Assembly: GCA_963789885.1 (NCBI GenBank)
Contig: CAWBNB010000018.1
Location: 1 to 64,000 of the forward strand
Reading direction: 5' to 3'
DNA: 64,000 nt
Source: DATEDA01 sp963789885
Lineage (GTDB): Bacteria; Pseudomonadota; Gammaproteobacteria; Burkholderiales; SG8-39
Part shown: positions 1 through 8,212 of the stretch, piece after piece
Numbering within the stretch: the first letter of the stretch is position 1
Layout of the letters: every line of letters starts with the position of its first letter
The notes under the pieces: model-generated
The model's input: only the letters and a program-made list of their open reading frames with translations
Databases searched by the model: none
What the model was told of the DNA's origin: nothing
Position numbers and translations under genes: made by a program

Positions 1-128
1 GGCGGCAAGCGCCGTCCGCCTCAAGCTTGACCAGGGTGATCCGCGGTTCTGTCAATGCGCGCACGCTCGCGCGCATCAGTCGAAGCGTGCTTAGACGTGA
101 CGGGCGTCGCCCGCCAGGTATGCCAGGT

Positions 129-455
129 TCATGCGCGGGTCGGGGCGCGATTCCCACGCGCGCCGACAGTGGCCCAAGGCTTGATCTTCGCTATCTTCGC
201 GCCCAGGACCCGCGCCGCGACTTCCGTGTCATGGGCGGCCTGCGCACGCAGCCAGTAGCCGTTGGAGAGGCCGAAGAACCGGCACAGACGCAAGTCGGTG
301 TCAGCAGTGATGGCGCGTTTGCCCGCGACGATGTCGCCGATCCGCTGCGCCGGTACGCCAATCTCCTTCGCCAGCCGGTACTGCGTGATCCCCATCGGCC
401 GCAGGAACTCTTCGAGCAACAGTTCGCCGGGCGTTACGGGCTTGAGCTTGCGCAT
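129..455 (-). CDS. higA: HigA-type antitoxin (XRE family)
   Basis: A 108-residue protein starting MRKLKPVTPGELLLEEF, the signature opening of HigA antidotes. A helix-turn-helix follows (ITQYRLAKEIGVPAQRIGDIVAGKR, about residues 23-48). It should neutralise the toxin encoded just upstream and repress the shared promoter. The reading frame extends further upstream, but the internal ATG at 455 is preferred: it gives the family's normal N-terminus and lies 13 bp after the toxin stop. Order is toxin first, antitoxin second, as usual for higBA. The last 15 or so residues are Arg/Ala-rich and may be a read-through tail. Confidence 0.9.
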   Translation of the reverse strand: MRKLKPVTPGELLLEEFLRPMGITQYRLAKEIGVPAQRIGDIVAGKRAITADTDLRLCRFFGLSNGYWLRAQAAHDTEVAARVLGAKIAKIKPWATVGARGNRAPTRA

Positions 456-468
456 CGTCCATTCTCCG

Positions 469-747
469 TCAGTGATAGTCGACGATCTCGACGTCTTCAG
501 CACCGGCATCTGTCCAGCGGAAGCAGACACGGAACTGATCGTTCACGCGAATGCTGTGCTGCCCCGCGCGATCGCCTTTCAGGGCCTCCAGCCGATTGCC
601 GGGCGGTACCCGCAGATCGTCCAATCGTCCCGCGATCTCCAGTTGCCGCAGTTTGCGTCGGGCGACGGCGGCGATGTTCACGAACCGCTTGACCGGCTCG
701 CCCTTCGAAAGGGCCTGCGTGTCGGCGCACTTGAACGTCTTGATCAC
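469..747 (-). CDS. higB: HigB/RelE-type toxin
   Basis: A 92-residue protein of the plasmid maintenance killer family (ribosome-dependent mRNA interferase fold). Recognisable elements are the IKTFKCADTQAL start, the central LRQLEIAGRLDDLRVPPGNRLEALKG block, and the C-terminal IRVNDQFRVCFRW strand pair typical of HigB. The start is GTG at 747, placed 9 bp after a good -10 box. It pairs with the downstream antitoxin in one transcription unit. Family members inhibit translation when the antitoxin is degraded; activity here is inferred from family membership. Confidence 0.9.
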   Translation of the reverse strand: MIKTFKCADTQALSKGEPVKRFVNIAAVARRKLRQLEIAGRLDDLRVPPGNRLEALKGDRAGQHSIRVNDQFRVCFRWTDAGAEDVEIVDYH

Positions 748-755
748 GAAGTCGG

Positions 756-784
756 ATAGTAACGCTTTGCATTATTAACGTCAA
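756..784 (-). promoter_or_regulatory. Sigma-70 promoter of higBA
   Basis: Read on the minus strand: TTGACG (779-784), a 17-bp AT-rich spacer, then TACTAT (756-761), 8 bp ahead of the GTG start of the toxin. Spacing and hexamers fit a sigma-70 promoter. The surrounding AT-rich sequence is a likely binding site for HigA autoregulation. Confidence 0.7.
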
Positions 785-845
785 GCGTGATTAGCGGGCC
801 CACATTGCCTGTAAGCCCTTCCGATGAGCCGCTTCCGGCCGGCGT

Positions 846-1453
846 CTAGCGAACGCGGTGGAAGTTGGAGATCGCCGTCCGCGCTGCGACGCCGAAGATC
901 GTGACGAGGGTCCCCCACACGAGCGGATACACGGGGCGCGGAAGCAGAAGGGCCAGGGCCGAGGCGCCGGCCACGGCAAGCGTGCCGTGCAGGCCGATGC
1001 CGAAGAGCACCGGGCTCGTATGCGCGAACGAGCGGAGCTTCACCGTCCGCATCACCGCGCCGTCGATCGTCGCCGCGACGAGGAGCGGAAGACCCAGGGC
1101 GAGCCACTCGGCGAGCGCGGCCAGACGGTAGACCGCGAGACGACCGAGCATGCGCAGGCGCTCGAAGTACGGCGCTTGCACGACCGCATCGGCAGCGGCG
1201 CCGAATCGCGTCGACAGCGGATCGCGAGGCGCGGGCGTCCACGGGCGCGACCGATTGTCCGGCATCGGAGGCCTGGCCGAGCCAGCGCAGCGCGCGGATC
1301 AGGATGCCATGCTCGGCCGCTTCGCCGAGCCAGGCCGCGTGCAGAGCGATCCTCATCGCGGATGGTCGCCGCCACGAACGCCGGCGAGACCATCGCGGGC
1401 AGCGTCAGCCAGAGCAGGACGACGATCGCCGCGAGGACCGCGGCGGCCCTCAT
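846..1453 (-). pseudogene. DUF4400 ICE membrane protein, frameshifted
   Basis: Pieces of one membrane protein lie in three consecutive frames. The N-terminal membrane segment (MRAAAVLAAIVVLLWL) starts at 1453 in the same frame as TraD. The next piece (IALHAAWLGEAAEHGILIRALRWLGQ) begins near 1353 one base further on. The last piece (RDPLSTRFGAAADAVVQAPYFERL to NFHRVR) runs from about 1230 to the stop at 846, shifted again by one base. Together they resemble DUF4400 proteins encoded after TraD in integrative conjugative elements. Both shifts equal one extra base. The gene is probably dead unless these are sequencing errors. Confidence 0.7.
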
Positions 1454-3355
1454 GAGCCGGCGCCGGCGCGGAACGGGAACGAGGACCGGGATCCGCCCCT
1501 TGTAGAGGCTGCCGCCGGAGACCGCCGCGAAGAACTGCATCGTCGGAAGCTTGCCGACGACGTCCGCGGGAATCGTGTCCTCGAGGGCCTCGCGCAGCGT
1601 CGTGCCGATGCTGCCGGAGTACTCGCTGAGGTGCTCGTCGGTGTGGGTCGTGTAGGTGCCCGACAGGGAGTGGATGTAGGCCTTGCCGAGCTGCTCGACG
1701 ACGTACTCCTGCGTGGGGCGGTCCTTGGTCCGGAAGGCGATCAGGTTGTTGAAGTTGCCGAGCACCATGCGCGCCTTCGCCTCGCTTCCCAGGCGTGCAG
1801 CGAGGTCGGCGAGGGTCTGCGTGGCGCACGTCGTCGTCACCCCGCTCCCGGCGGCCTTGTTCGCGATCTGGATGAGCGGCTCGTTGATCACCTCGGAGAG
1901 CTCGTCCACGAAGAGGCTGACCCGTGGCGTGGCGATGTGCAGGTTGTAGCGGATGCCGGACAGCGCGGCGAGGTCTGCGAGGAGGATCGAGCCGAGGGCG
2001 CTCGCCACCGCCTTGTCGGGCAGGGAGTCGAGGCAGACGTAGAAGACGAACCGCTGCTCGACGACCTTGTCGAGGTTGAGGATCGGGCGGTCATCGTCGA
2101 TGTCGAGCGGGTCGGGCGAGAGCGAGCGGCCGAGGCTCCCCGTCGTGAGCATCGAGAGGATCGGCAGAAGGTTCGCGGTGATCTTCTGGTAGTGCTCGCG
2201 CGGATGATGGAACACGGCGAGCTGCGCCTGGAGCGCCTCCGGGATGCGATCGCGTGCGAGCCCCGGCCGGACGCGCTGCTCGAAGTACGCGGCGTAGGCG
2301 ACGACGTCGGGTGCCGTCGTCTTCTCCGGACCGCGGAGCTCGCCCCGCTCCGCCCTGCGGAGGAAAGGGCCCACCTCTGTGCGCCACCGCTCGGGCAGCT
2401 CGCGCTCGAAGAGTTGCTCGAGCGAGCTCTTGAGGAGCGGATCGATTCCGCCCTCGATGTAGCGGCGGATCTTCACGAGGTTCGGGCGTTCCTCGTGCGC
2501 GACCAGGCCCTGGACCACGACGTTCACGGCCTGCCAGCCGAAGGCGGAGAAGCTGCCGCCCGTGTCCGGCGGCATGATCGCCTGGATGCGGCTCGCGAGC
2601 TCGGTCGCCTTGCTCCAGTTGTACATCGGATCGAAGCGGGCGCTGCGCTCCGGGAACGCAGGGTGGAACTCGTAGAACGCGGCGGCGCGGTTCGCGCGTG
2701 CGCATGCGCCCAGGACGACGCGCTTGAGATCCGGATCGTTCTTCGGGTCGACGATGATGACCGCGTCCCCGCGGCACACCGCCTGGAAGATGAGCGCGCG
2801 CAGCATCACGGTCTTGCCGGACCGCGTCGCGCCGAGGAGAAGCAGGTTCCCGTCGAGATGCCGGCGCGGGAGGCGAAGCGCGCCCTCGGTGACCTCCACG
2901 CCGTGAACGAGGGGAAGGCCCATCTCGTCGTCCGGCTGCGGCTCCGGCGGCAGGCGAAGGAGGCGCCGCAGCCATCGGGGCACCTCCAGGCGGCGGAAAT
3001 CGATCTTCTTGAGCTCGTAGAGCCGCTGCGAGTGCTCGGGCTGCCACTGGAATCCCCAGCCGAGAAGCACCGTGTCGTGCCGGTCGGGGCCCCATGCTTC
3101 GAGGAGCGCCTCCTCCTCCATCGTCTCGATCGCCCGGCCGGACAGCGATGCGCGGATCCTCAGCACGCGAACTGCAGCGGTGGCGCGGAGCACCATGAGG
3201 ATTGCGGCCAGACCGCCAAGGCTGATCGGGATCCACGCGGGCTGGGCGCGAGCTGCCGCAGTCGCGAGGACCGCGGCCGCCGCGAGCGCCCAGACGAGCG
3301 CGGCGTACCCTTCCAGGGCGCGGCGCCAGGGCATCTCGTACTTGCGGAGGAGCAT
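1052..3355 (-). CDS. traD: Conjugative coupling protein TraD (SXT/TOL type)
   Basis: The type IV coupling ATPase that brings relaxase-bound DNA to the conjugation channel. Two N-terminal membrane segments (about residues 17-60) precede Walker A GATRSGKT (175-182) and a Walker B-like VSLFVDELSE. The TATQTLADLAARLG and GNFNNLIAFRTKD blocks are typical of the ICE TraD family. The authentic protein should end near 1454. The frame stays open to 1052 only because it runs into the DUF4400 start in the same frame and then into non-homologous sequence. In intact elements these two genes overlap in different frames, so an indel near 1455-1500 is likely. It lies between relaxase and DUF4400, the usual ICE order. 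Confidence 0.85.
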   Translation of the reverse strand: MLLRKYEMPWRRALEGYAALVWALAAAAVLATAAARAQPAWIPISLGGLAAILMVLRATAAVRVLRIRASLSGRAIETMEEEALLEAWGPDRHDTVLLGWGFQWQPEHSQRLYELKKIDFRRLEVPRWLRRLLRLPPEPQPDDEMGLPLVHGVEVTEGALRLPRRHLDGNLLLLGATRSGKTVMLRALIFQAVCRGDAVIIVDPKNDPDLKRVVLGACARANRAAAFYEFHPAFPERSARFDPMYNWSKATELASRIQAIMPPDTGGSFSAFGWQAVNVVVQGLVAHEERPNLVKIRRYIEGGIDPLLKSSLEQLFERELPERWRTEVGPFLRRAERGELRGPEKTTAPDVVAYAAYFEQRVRPGLARDRIPEALQAQLAVFHHPREHYQKITANLLPILSMLTTGSLGRSLSPDPLDIDDDRPILNLDKVVEQRFVFYVCLDSLPDKAVASALGSILLADLAALSGIRYNLHIATPRVSLFVDELSEVINEPLIQIANKAAGSGVTTTCATQTLADLAARLGSEAKARMVLGNFNNLIAFRTKDRPTQEYVVEQLGKAYIHSLSGTYTTHTDEHLSEYSGSIGTTLREALEDTIPADVVGKLPTMQFFAAVSGGSLYKGRIPVLVPVPRRRRLMRAAAVLAAIVVLLWLTLPAMVSPAFVAATIRDEDRSARGLARRSGRAWHPDPRAALARPGLRCRTIGRARGRPRLAIRCRRDSAPLPMRSCKRRTSSACACSVVSRSTVWPRSPSGSPWVFRSSSRRRSTAR

Positions 3356-3393
3356 CGGGCGGCCGGCTGACGAGACGGAGTGACGCCGCGCGC

Positions 3394-4680
3394 CTATGCG
3401 AGGAGCCGGACGTGCAGCATGAGGCCCGCCACGTCCTCATCACCACAGCGCTTGCGCCAGACTTTGCGGGCGCCTTGCAGGACGAGGAGCCGCGCGTCGT
3501 GGAGCGTCCGCACGACGAGGCCGGTGTCGAGGCCGCGCGCCTCCCAGACACCGAGCGGCACGTAGATCCCCTCGTCAGAGATTTCGACGCCCGCTGGAAG
3601 CGCCCCGCCCGAGGACGGGGAGAGAAGCGACAGCAGTGCTTCGGCGACCACCGGGTTCAGTGTTGCCGGAACTGCGAGCCGGCGGCGGGGCGATCCCTCC
3701 GCCGCTTGAGGTCCCGCAACGGGCGCACTCGCCTCAGCGGCGCGCGGAGTGATCTCCCCCTGCAGCGCTTCGTCCGCCGCTCGCGCGCGACCCGGATCCG
3801 GCGTCGCGAGATCGTGCGGGGACACGATCGACTCGGATCCGGTCTCGACTGCGCTCGGTGCGACCGCACCCTCGCGATATGGGGGTTCCTCCGACGGAGG
3901 CGGTTCGGCTGCCTCCGCGGTCGGCAGGGCCGGGCGCTGGATCGGCGCACGCCGCAGGTCGCGCGCAACGACGCGCGACAGCGTCTGCTCGACGAGCGCG
4001 CCGAGCGCGTTCGGTTCGGCTCCGGGCGGTGCCGCGATCGCCGCGACCATGTGATCCAGGATCGTGCGGTCGGGATCGGCGAGAAACCCGACAAGGGATG
4101 GCCCGAGGATCTGCGGCAGGATTGCAAGCGTGGCCGAACGCGGCGGCGCGCCGGTCTGCGAGCCACTCGATGCGATAGCGCTCGCGGCCGCCCTGCCGCA
4201 GCCAGTCGAAGAGCGGCATCAGGAACGGATTCCACTGCGCATCCTGCTCGTCACGGACGATCGGCGCCGAAGATCGGACGGTGGACCTCGCTGCACAGGC
4301 CCATGGCAAGCGCGGCGGCACGCCAGCGCGGAGCGGCCGCGCGTCGCTCCGGGACGGTGCCGCGCGCGGAGAAGATCTGGCCGTCCGCGGCCTGCAGCGC
4401 GTGGAGGCCGACTTCGAGCCCGCACTGCAGGCACCCGCCGGGGTCCCGGAAGTGGCCGTCGCGCGTCGCCGGCAGAAGATGAACGAACGCGGCGAAGCGT
4501 CGGATCAGCGGCGCAACCTGGACGTCGAAGCTGCCCTCCGCGCCGGCGTACCCAACGCGGATCCGGTCAATGAGCGGCGCGTGATGCGCGGTAAGGTCGT
4601 CGAGATCGACGGCTCCGAGCCCGCCCTTGCGCGGTGGCGCCGCCCAGCGACACGCCCTTGCGTAGTCGACGCGTAGACCG
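3394..4680 (-). pseudogene. traI: TraI/MobH-type ICE relaxase, frameshifted
   Basis: Three frames read in series give a TraI_2-family relaxase. From about 4680 to 4255: HAPLIDRIRVGYAG, FAAFVHLLPATRDGHF and PGGCLQCGLEVGLHALQAADG. From about 4255 to 4140, shifted one base: EQDAQWNPFLMPLFDWLRQGG and RYRIEWL. From about 4140 to 3394, shifted again: ILPQILGPSLVGFLADPDR, a Pro/Ala/Glu-rich linker and a TraI_2 C-terminal domain (ISDEGIYVPLGVWEARGL, LLVLQGARKVWRKRCG). Each shift equals one extra base. The metal-binding HD-like region is altered (QCGLE where homologues have H or L). The N-terminus before 4680 is not clear. It no longer encodes one intact protein. Confidence 0.75.
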
Positions 4681-4991
4681 CCTGCCTCCGGCGCGGCGAC
4701 GTAGAGGTCGCGCTTGAGCCAGCGCTCGAGTGGTCTTCGCGAACGTCATCGTCCTCGGCGCCACTTGCGCCGTGAATCGATGATCGCGCGGCGAGCGCAC
4801 GCGATCGCCCCCGGAGAGCCGCCTCCGGGACCGGGCTCTCTGGCGGTTTGAGGACTCGAGACTGCGAATCAGCGCAGCTCACGGCGAAATCGAGCGTGGG
4901 GCCTGGGTGTACGTGCGCCGGGGGCGAGGGGCCGGCTTCGCGATAAGCTACGCTGAAGTCAGCGGATTTTCATCATTGCGGAAGCGATTCC

Positions 4992-5972
4992 ATGAGTGCG
5001 CGTCCTCTCCCCGCCAGAGACAAGCTGACCATCTGTTTCGCCCACGTCGCCTATCGCATGGGCGAACGCTTCGCCCTGCGCAACGCCGGCATCAACTGGT
5101 TCGAGGTGCGCAGCCTCGACGATCTGAAGGCGCGCATCACGGAGGTGGACGTGCTGCTGTGCTCCGGCCTGTGGCGGAACGAACTGATTCCCGCGGCGCC
5201 CAGGCTCGCCTTCATCCAGTCGATCAGCGCCGGCACCGACCAGTATTCCCGCGACGCGCTGGGCGCGGCCGGCATTCGCGTCGCCAGCGCGCAAGGCGTG
5301 AACGAGCGCGCGGTCGCCGAGCATGCCATCGCCTTGATCCTCGCCATGGCGCGGCAGATTCCGGAGGCGCGCGACAACCAGACCGCGAAGAAGTGGCGCG
5401 GCATGATCGGGGACATCTCGAAGCGCGAAGACGAGCTCGGCGGCAAGACGCTGGTGATCGCCGGCTTGGGCCGCATCGGCTCGCGGCTGGCCACGCTCGC
5501 CAAGGCCTTCGACATGCGCGTGATCGCCACCCGGCGCGATCCGTCCAAGGGCGCCGGGGCGGCCGACAAGGTCGTCGGCGAGGATGGCCTGCTCGGCGTG
5601 TTGCCGCAAGCCGATTTCGTCGCGCTGACCTGCCCGCTCACGCCCGAGACCGAGAACCTGATCGACGCGAAGGCGCTCGCGGCGATGAAGCCCTCGGCCT
5701 ACCTCATCAACGTCGCGCGCGGCAAGGTGGTGAACGAGCCGGCGCTTGTCGAGGCGCTCAGTCAGAAACGCATCGCCGGCGCCGCGCTCGATTGCGTCTG
5801 GGAGGAGCCGCTGCCCGCCACATCGGGGCTGTGGGGCGTGCCCAACGTGCTGATCACGCCGCACACCGCCGGCGAGACGCGCCGCTACGAGGACAACGTC
5901 ATCGACCTCTTACTGGAAAACCTCGAACGCCTGTGGCGCGGCGAAGCCGTGTTGAAGAACCAGTTCGTCTGA
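4992..5972 (+). CDS. D-2-hydroxyacid dehydrogenase
   Basis: A 326-residue NAD(P)-dependent D-2-hydroxyacid dehydrogenase, which reduces a 2-oxoacid to a D-2-hydroxyacid. The Rossmann fingerprint is GLGRIGSRLATLAKAFDMRVIATRR (about 155-180). The catalytic Arg is in INVARGKVVNEPALVEAL, the Glu region is CVWEEPLP and the His is in PNVLITPHTAGE. It stands alone downstream of the conjugation remnant, with no obvious partner. Start ATG at 4992. Confidence 0.9.
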   Translation: MSARPLPARDKLTICFAHVAYRMGERFALRNAGINWFEVRSLDDLKARITEVDVLLCSGLWRNELIPAAPRLAFIQSISAGTDQYSRDALGAAGIRVASAQGVNERAVAEHAIALILAMARQIPEARDNQTAKKWRGMIGDISKREDELGGKTLVIAGLGRIGSRLATLAKAFDMRVIATRRDPSKGAGAADKVVGEDGLLGVLPQADFVALTCPLTPETENLIDAKALAAMKPSAYLINVARGKVVNEPALVEALSQKRIAGAALDCVWEEPLPATSGLWGVPNVLITPHTAGETRRYEDNVIDLLLENLERLWRGEAVLKNQFV

Positions 5973-6442
5973 CGCCCGAGGCGTAGCGTGCGCTACGCGC
6001 TTCTTGCTGAGGGCCTGCGGCGCGCGGTGAACGGTTGCTGAGCATTGCCGATTTAGGCGTAGGGAAGCTAGTAGGTGAGCTTCTCAACGCGAGCCCAGGT
6101 CTGTTCACCGGCCAAAGGCGGCTGTACAGCCAAGTCGCTGATAGCGGCCGCTCGACGGCGCTATCGACCCTGAGCTGCCTGTCGTGCTCTAGGAAGCGGA
6201 CCTTTCCGAATCTTGCTGTACAGCCAGGACCGGACGATCGCCATCCGTCAGCCATCCGCAAGTCCGCCTGACCTAGATTCGCGCCTGAAGATCGTAGGAG
6301 TCATGGAACCAGTGTCAGCCTGCCGCTTGCCTATTGCGCACGAAAAGGCAGGAGCCCGGTCGCCAGCTCTTTCGCGCTCCTACTGGAGTAAGGCTCCAAT
6401 ACGTTTAGCGAGAGCGGCCGTTCGATCGAGGGCAGACAACGG
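5973..6442 (+). other. Intergenic region with a dispersed repeat copy
   Basis: No convincing gene. A segment starting near 6143 (GCGGCCGCTCGACGGCG, then TATCGACCC) closely resembles 12952-12980 (CGGCCGTTTGACGGCG, then TATCGACCC). This is a dispersed non-coding repeat type. A related GCGGCCGTTCGATCGAGGG lies at 6415-6433, just before the M48 protease. Confidence 0.5.
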
Positions 6443-7204
6443 ATGACCCGCTGGCTCGCTGCGTTTCTGTTGGCTGCGCCCCCTCTGGCAGGAGCGCAGC
6501 AGTTATTGGACTCCCGTGACGATCTCGCCTTTCGTCCGGATACGGTTGAGACACTGGCGGAGCGCGTTTATCGCGAACGTCTCGGTGCGCTCGAGGCCGA
6601 CGGCAAACTGGACTCGAATCGGATATTGCTCGAACGCATCCGGCGTACCGTCGCGCGACTGCGCCCCGCCGTTGAGTACGAGCGCTCCACCGCGGCGAGG
6701 ATATCTTGGGAAGTCCACCTCTGTCGCCAGTGCGACGAGAATGCCTCGGCCATGGCGGGCGGAAAGCTGCTTATCGGAGAGGAGTTCATCTTAACGCTCG
6801 CACTCTCGGATGAGGAACTGGCCTATCTGCTCGCGCACGAGATGGCGCATGTCCTCGCCGAGCATACGCGCGAGTTTGCGACCTACGCGCGCTATTTCGT
6901 CAGTAACGGCCTGGCACGGGAATACGAGGACCTCCAGCAGGAACTGGATGAAAGTATCGGCTTGCAGATGCGTATGGCATTCTTGTCCGCGCAGCAGGAG
7001 CTAGAGGCTGATTACATGGGTTTTATTTTTGGCGCACGCGCAGGAGTCGAGCCAGGCGCCATGTTGAGCCTGCTGCGTAAGCTGCGATCGGATAGCGTCT
7101 CACTGCCGGTGTCGCATCCAAGTGATGAACGACGCTCGCAGCAGGCGCAGGCGATGTTCGAGACAGCCCGGCGCATCTGGGCGCGCTGGACACCTGTTCC
7201 CTGA
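6443..7204 (+). CDS. Secreted M48-type zinc metalloprotease
   Basis: 253 residues with a signal peptide (MTRWLAAFLLAAPPLAGA), then the HEMAH zinc-binding motif (132-136). A third zinc ligand lies in QQELEADYMGF (about 190) and a SHPSDERRSQQ segment follows, as in BepA/LoiP-like periplasmic M48 proteases that clear misfolded envelope proteins. It is a single gene flanked by non-coding DNA with integron-like features downstream, so it may be a gene-cassette passenger. Base composition is less GC-rich than the flanking operons. Start ATG at 6443. Confidence 0.85.
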   Translation: MTRWLAAFLLAAPPLAGAQQLLDSRDDLAFRPDTVETLAERVYRERLGALEADGKLDSNRILLERIRRTVARLRPAVEYERSTAARISWEVHLCRQCDENASAMAGGKLLIGEEFILTLALSDEELAYLLAHEMAHVLAEHTREFATYARYFVSNGLAREYEDLQQELDESIGLQMRMAFLSAQQELEADYMGFIFGARAGVEPGAMLSLLRKLRSDSVSLPVSHPSDERRSQQAQAMFETARRIWARWTPVP

Positions 7205-7384
7205 ACGCCCGACCGGCACTAGGTCAGTGGCCGAGCGCCCAAGTGGCGCACCAACTTTCCCACGGACTCGCGCTCGAGCCGGCCGGCGGTGACGCCCCAG
7301 CCGCGCCGGACAAGGCGCTTCCGCCTGGCGAGCTTTGATCACCAGCTTTGCCGACTGCTCACTGGCGCGCCCTTGATCTTGAAC

Positions 7385-7391
7385 GTTAGGC
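7385..7391 (+). other. Candidate cassette core site (GTTAGGC)
   Basis: GTTAGGC, preceded by GAAC, matches the GTTRRRY recombination core of integron attC sites. It lies 472 bp before the matching core at 7857-7863, a normal cassette length. I could not fold a convincing full attC upstream of it, so it may be a degraded site. Confidence 0.4.
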
Positions 7392-7429
7392 GTCTCTCAC
7401 AGTCTCAATCGCCCCGAAGGAGAGTCCGA

Positions 7430-7744
7430 ATGATCACAGTCATCACCACGTACCAGTTGCCAAAGCCCATCACGCGGGACGAGGCACGAAGGATGTTCCT
7501 GAGCACAGCGCCGAAATATCAGGGCGTACCCGGCCTTGTCCGTAAGTACTATGTCCTGTCGCAAGACGGGAACTCGGTCGGCGGAATCTATCTCTGGAAC
7601 TCCCGAGCTGAAGCTGATGCCATGTACACCGAGAGTTGGAGAGCTTTCGTACGGGAGAAGTACGGTACAGATCCTTCGCTCACATACCTGGACAGCCCCG
7701 TTGTGGTTGACAACCTGACGCACGAAATTCTCTCCGATGCGTAG
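7430..7744 (+). CDS. YdhR-like small dimeric alpha-beta barrel protein
   Basis: A 104-residue protein with the YdhR-type fold signature: MITVITTYQLPKPITRDEARRM at the start, then YQGVPGLVRKYYVL, SVGGIYLWNSRAEADAMY and YLDSPVVVDN. Proteins of this type are putative monooxygenase-like ferredoxin-fold dimers of unknown substrate. The internal ATG at 7430 has a strong ribosome site (AAGGAGAG) 5 bp upstream and is preferred over the longer frame. The gene lies between two integron-type core sites and its stop is 42 bp before an attC, so it looks like the passenger of a mobile gene cassette. Confidence 0.8.
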   Translation: MITVITTYQLPKPITRDEARRMFLSTAPKYQGVPGLVRKYYVLSQDGNSVGGIYLWNSRAEADAMYTESWRAFVREKYGTDPSLTYLDSPVVVDNLTHEILSDA

Positions 7745-7786
7745 CTCGGACGTTTACGCGCGTCTGCTCACAACGCAAACACAGAC

Positions 7787-7863
7787 GCTAACCCTTCCAT
7801 CGAGCGGCCGTCCTCCAGCAGGCTGCGCCTGCCTCCGGCCGCCGCTCGTGTCGAACGTTGGGC
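7787..7863 (+). repeat. Integron attC site
   Basis: An imperfect hairpin with attC architecture. Outer arm GCTAAC pairs with GTTGGGC at 7857-7863, with one bulge. After a short spacer TTC pairs with GAA, then CGAGCGGCC pairs with GGCCGCCGCTCG, around a variable loop. GTTGGGC fits the GTTRRRY core. It follows the stop of a single small gene closely, as in integron cassettes. No integron integrase is present in the window. Confidence 0.65.
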
Positions 7864-8204
7864 TGCCTCGACGTCAGCTTTCCGGCGATTTGACGTTCTG
7901 CATTGGCTCGGCCACGTCGGCTGACCAACCGCTATGTAGCGCGATCTCGGCCGACCGGTTATGTGGCCGCTCAGAGAAGTCCGCGTACGTCCGCTTCTGT
8001 AAAGTGCGACAGGCGGCAGCGGGTCTATTCTGTTGAAAAACTAGATTTCTGCTGACGATGAAAATATGAGAGCCGTTCTGGGGCGCGTAGCTCGCTTCGA
8101 GCTGAGGGGATACGCGGAAGAGTTGATATCCTCAGGTTCGTCCACAAGCGGGAACTGAATGGTATTTCCGGCTGGATCCATGTCTGATGGAAATTTGCCG
8201 CCCT

Positions 8205-8212
8205 TACGATTT
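8205..8212. repeat. Target-site duplication of IS1595 element (left)
   Basis: TACGATTT, repeated exactly at 9262-9269. Eight base pairs is the length IS1595-family elements generate. Confidence 0.9.

Noticed and set aside
1304..3370. 688-residue plus-strand ORF opposite TraD
   Set aside because: Antisense shadow in high-GC DNA. Composition is Arg/Glu/Ala-rich without domains, while the minus strand encodes a clear TraD.
7207..7391. Full attC site upstream of the YdhR-like gene
   Set aside because: Only the GTTAGGC core is clear. The nearest partner (GCCCGAC) is 185 bp away and the inner arms do not pair.
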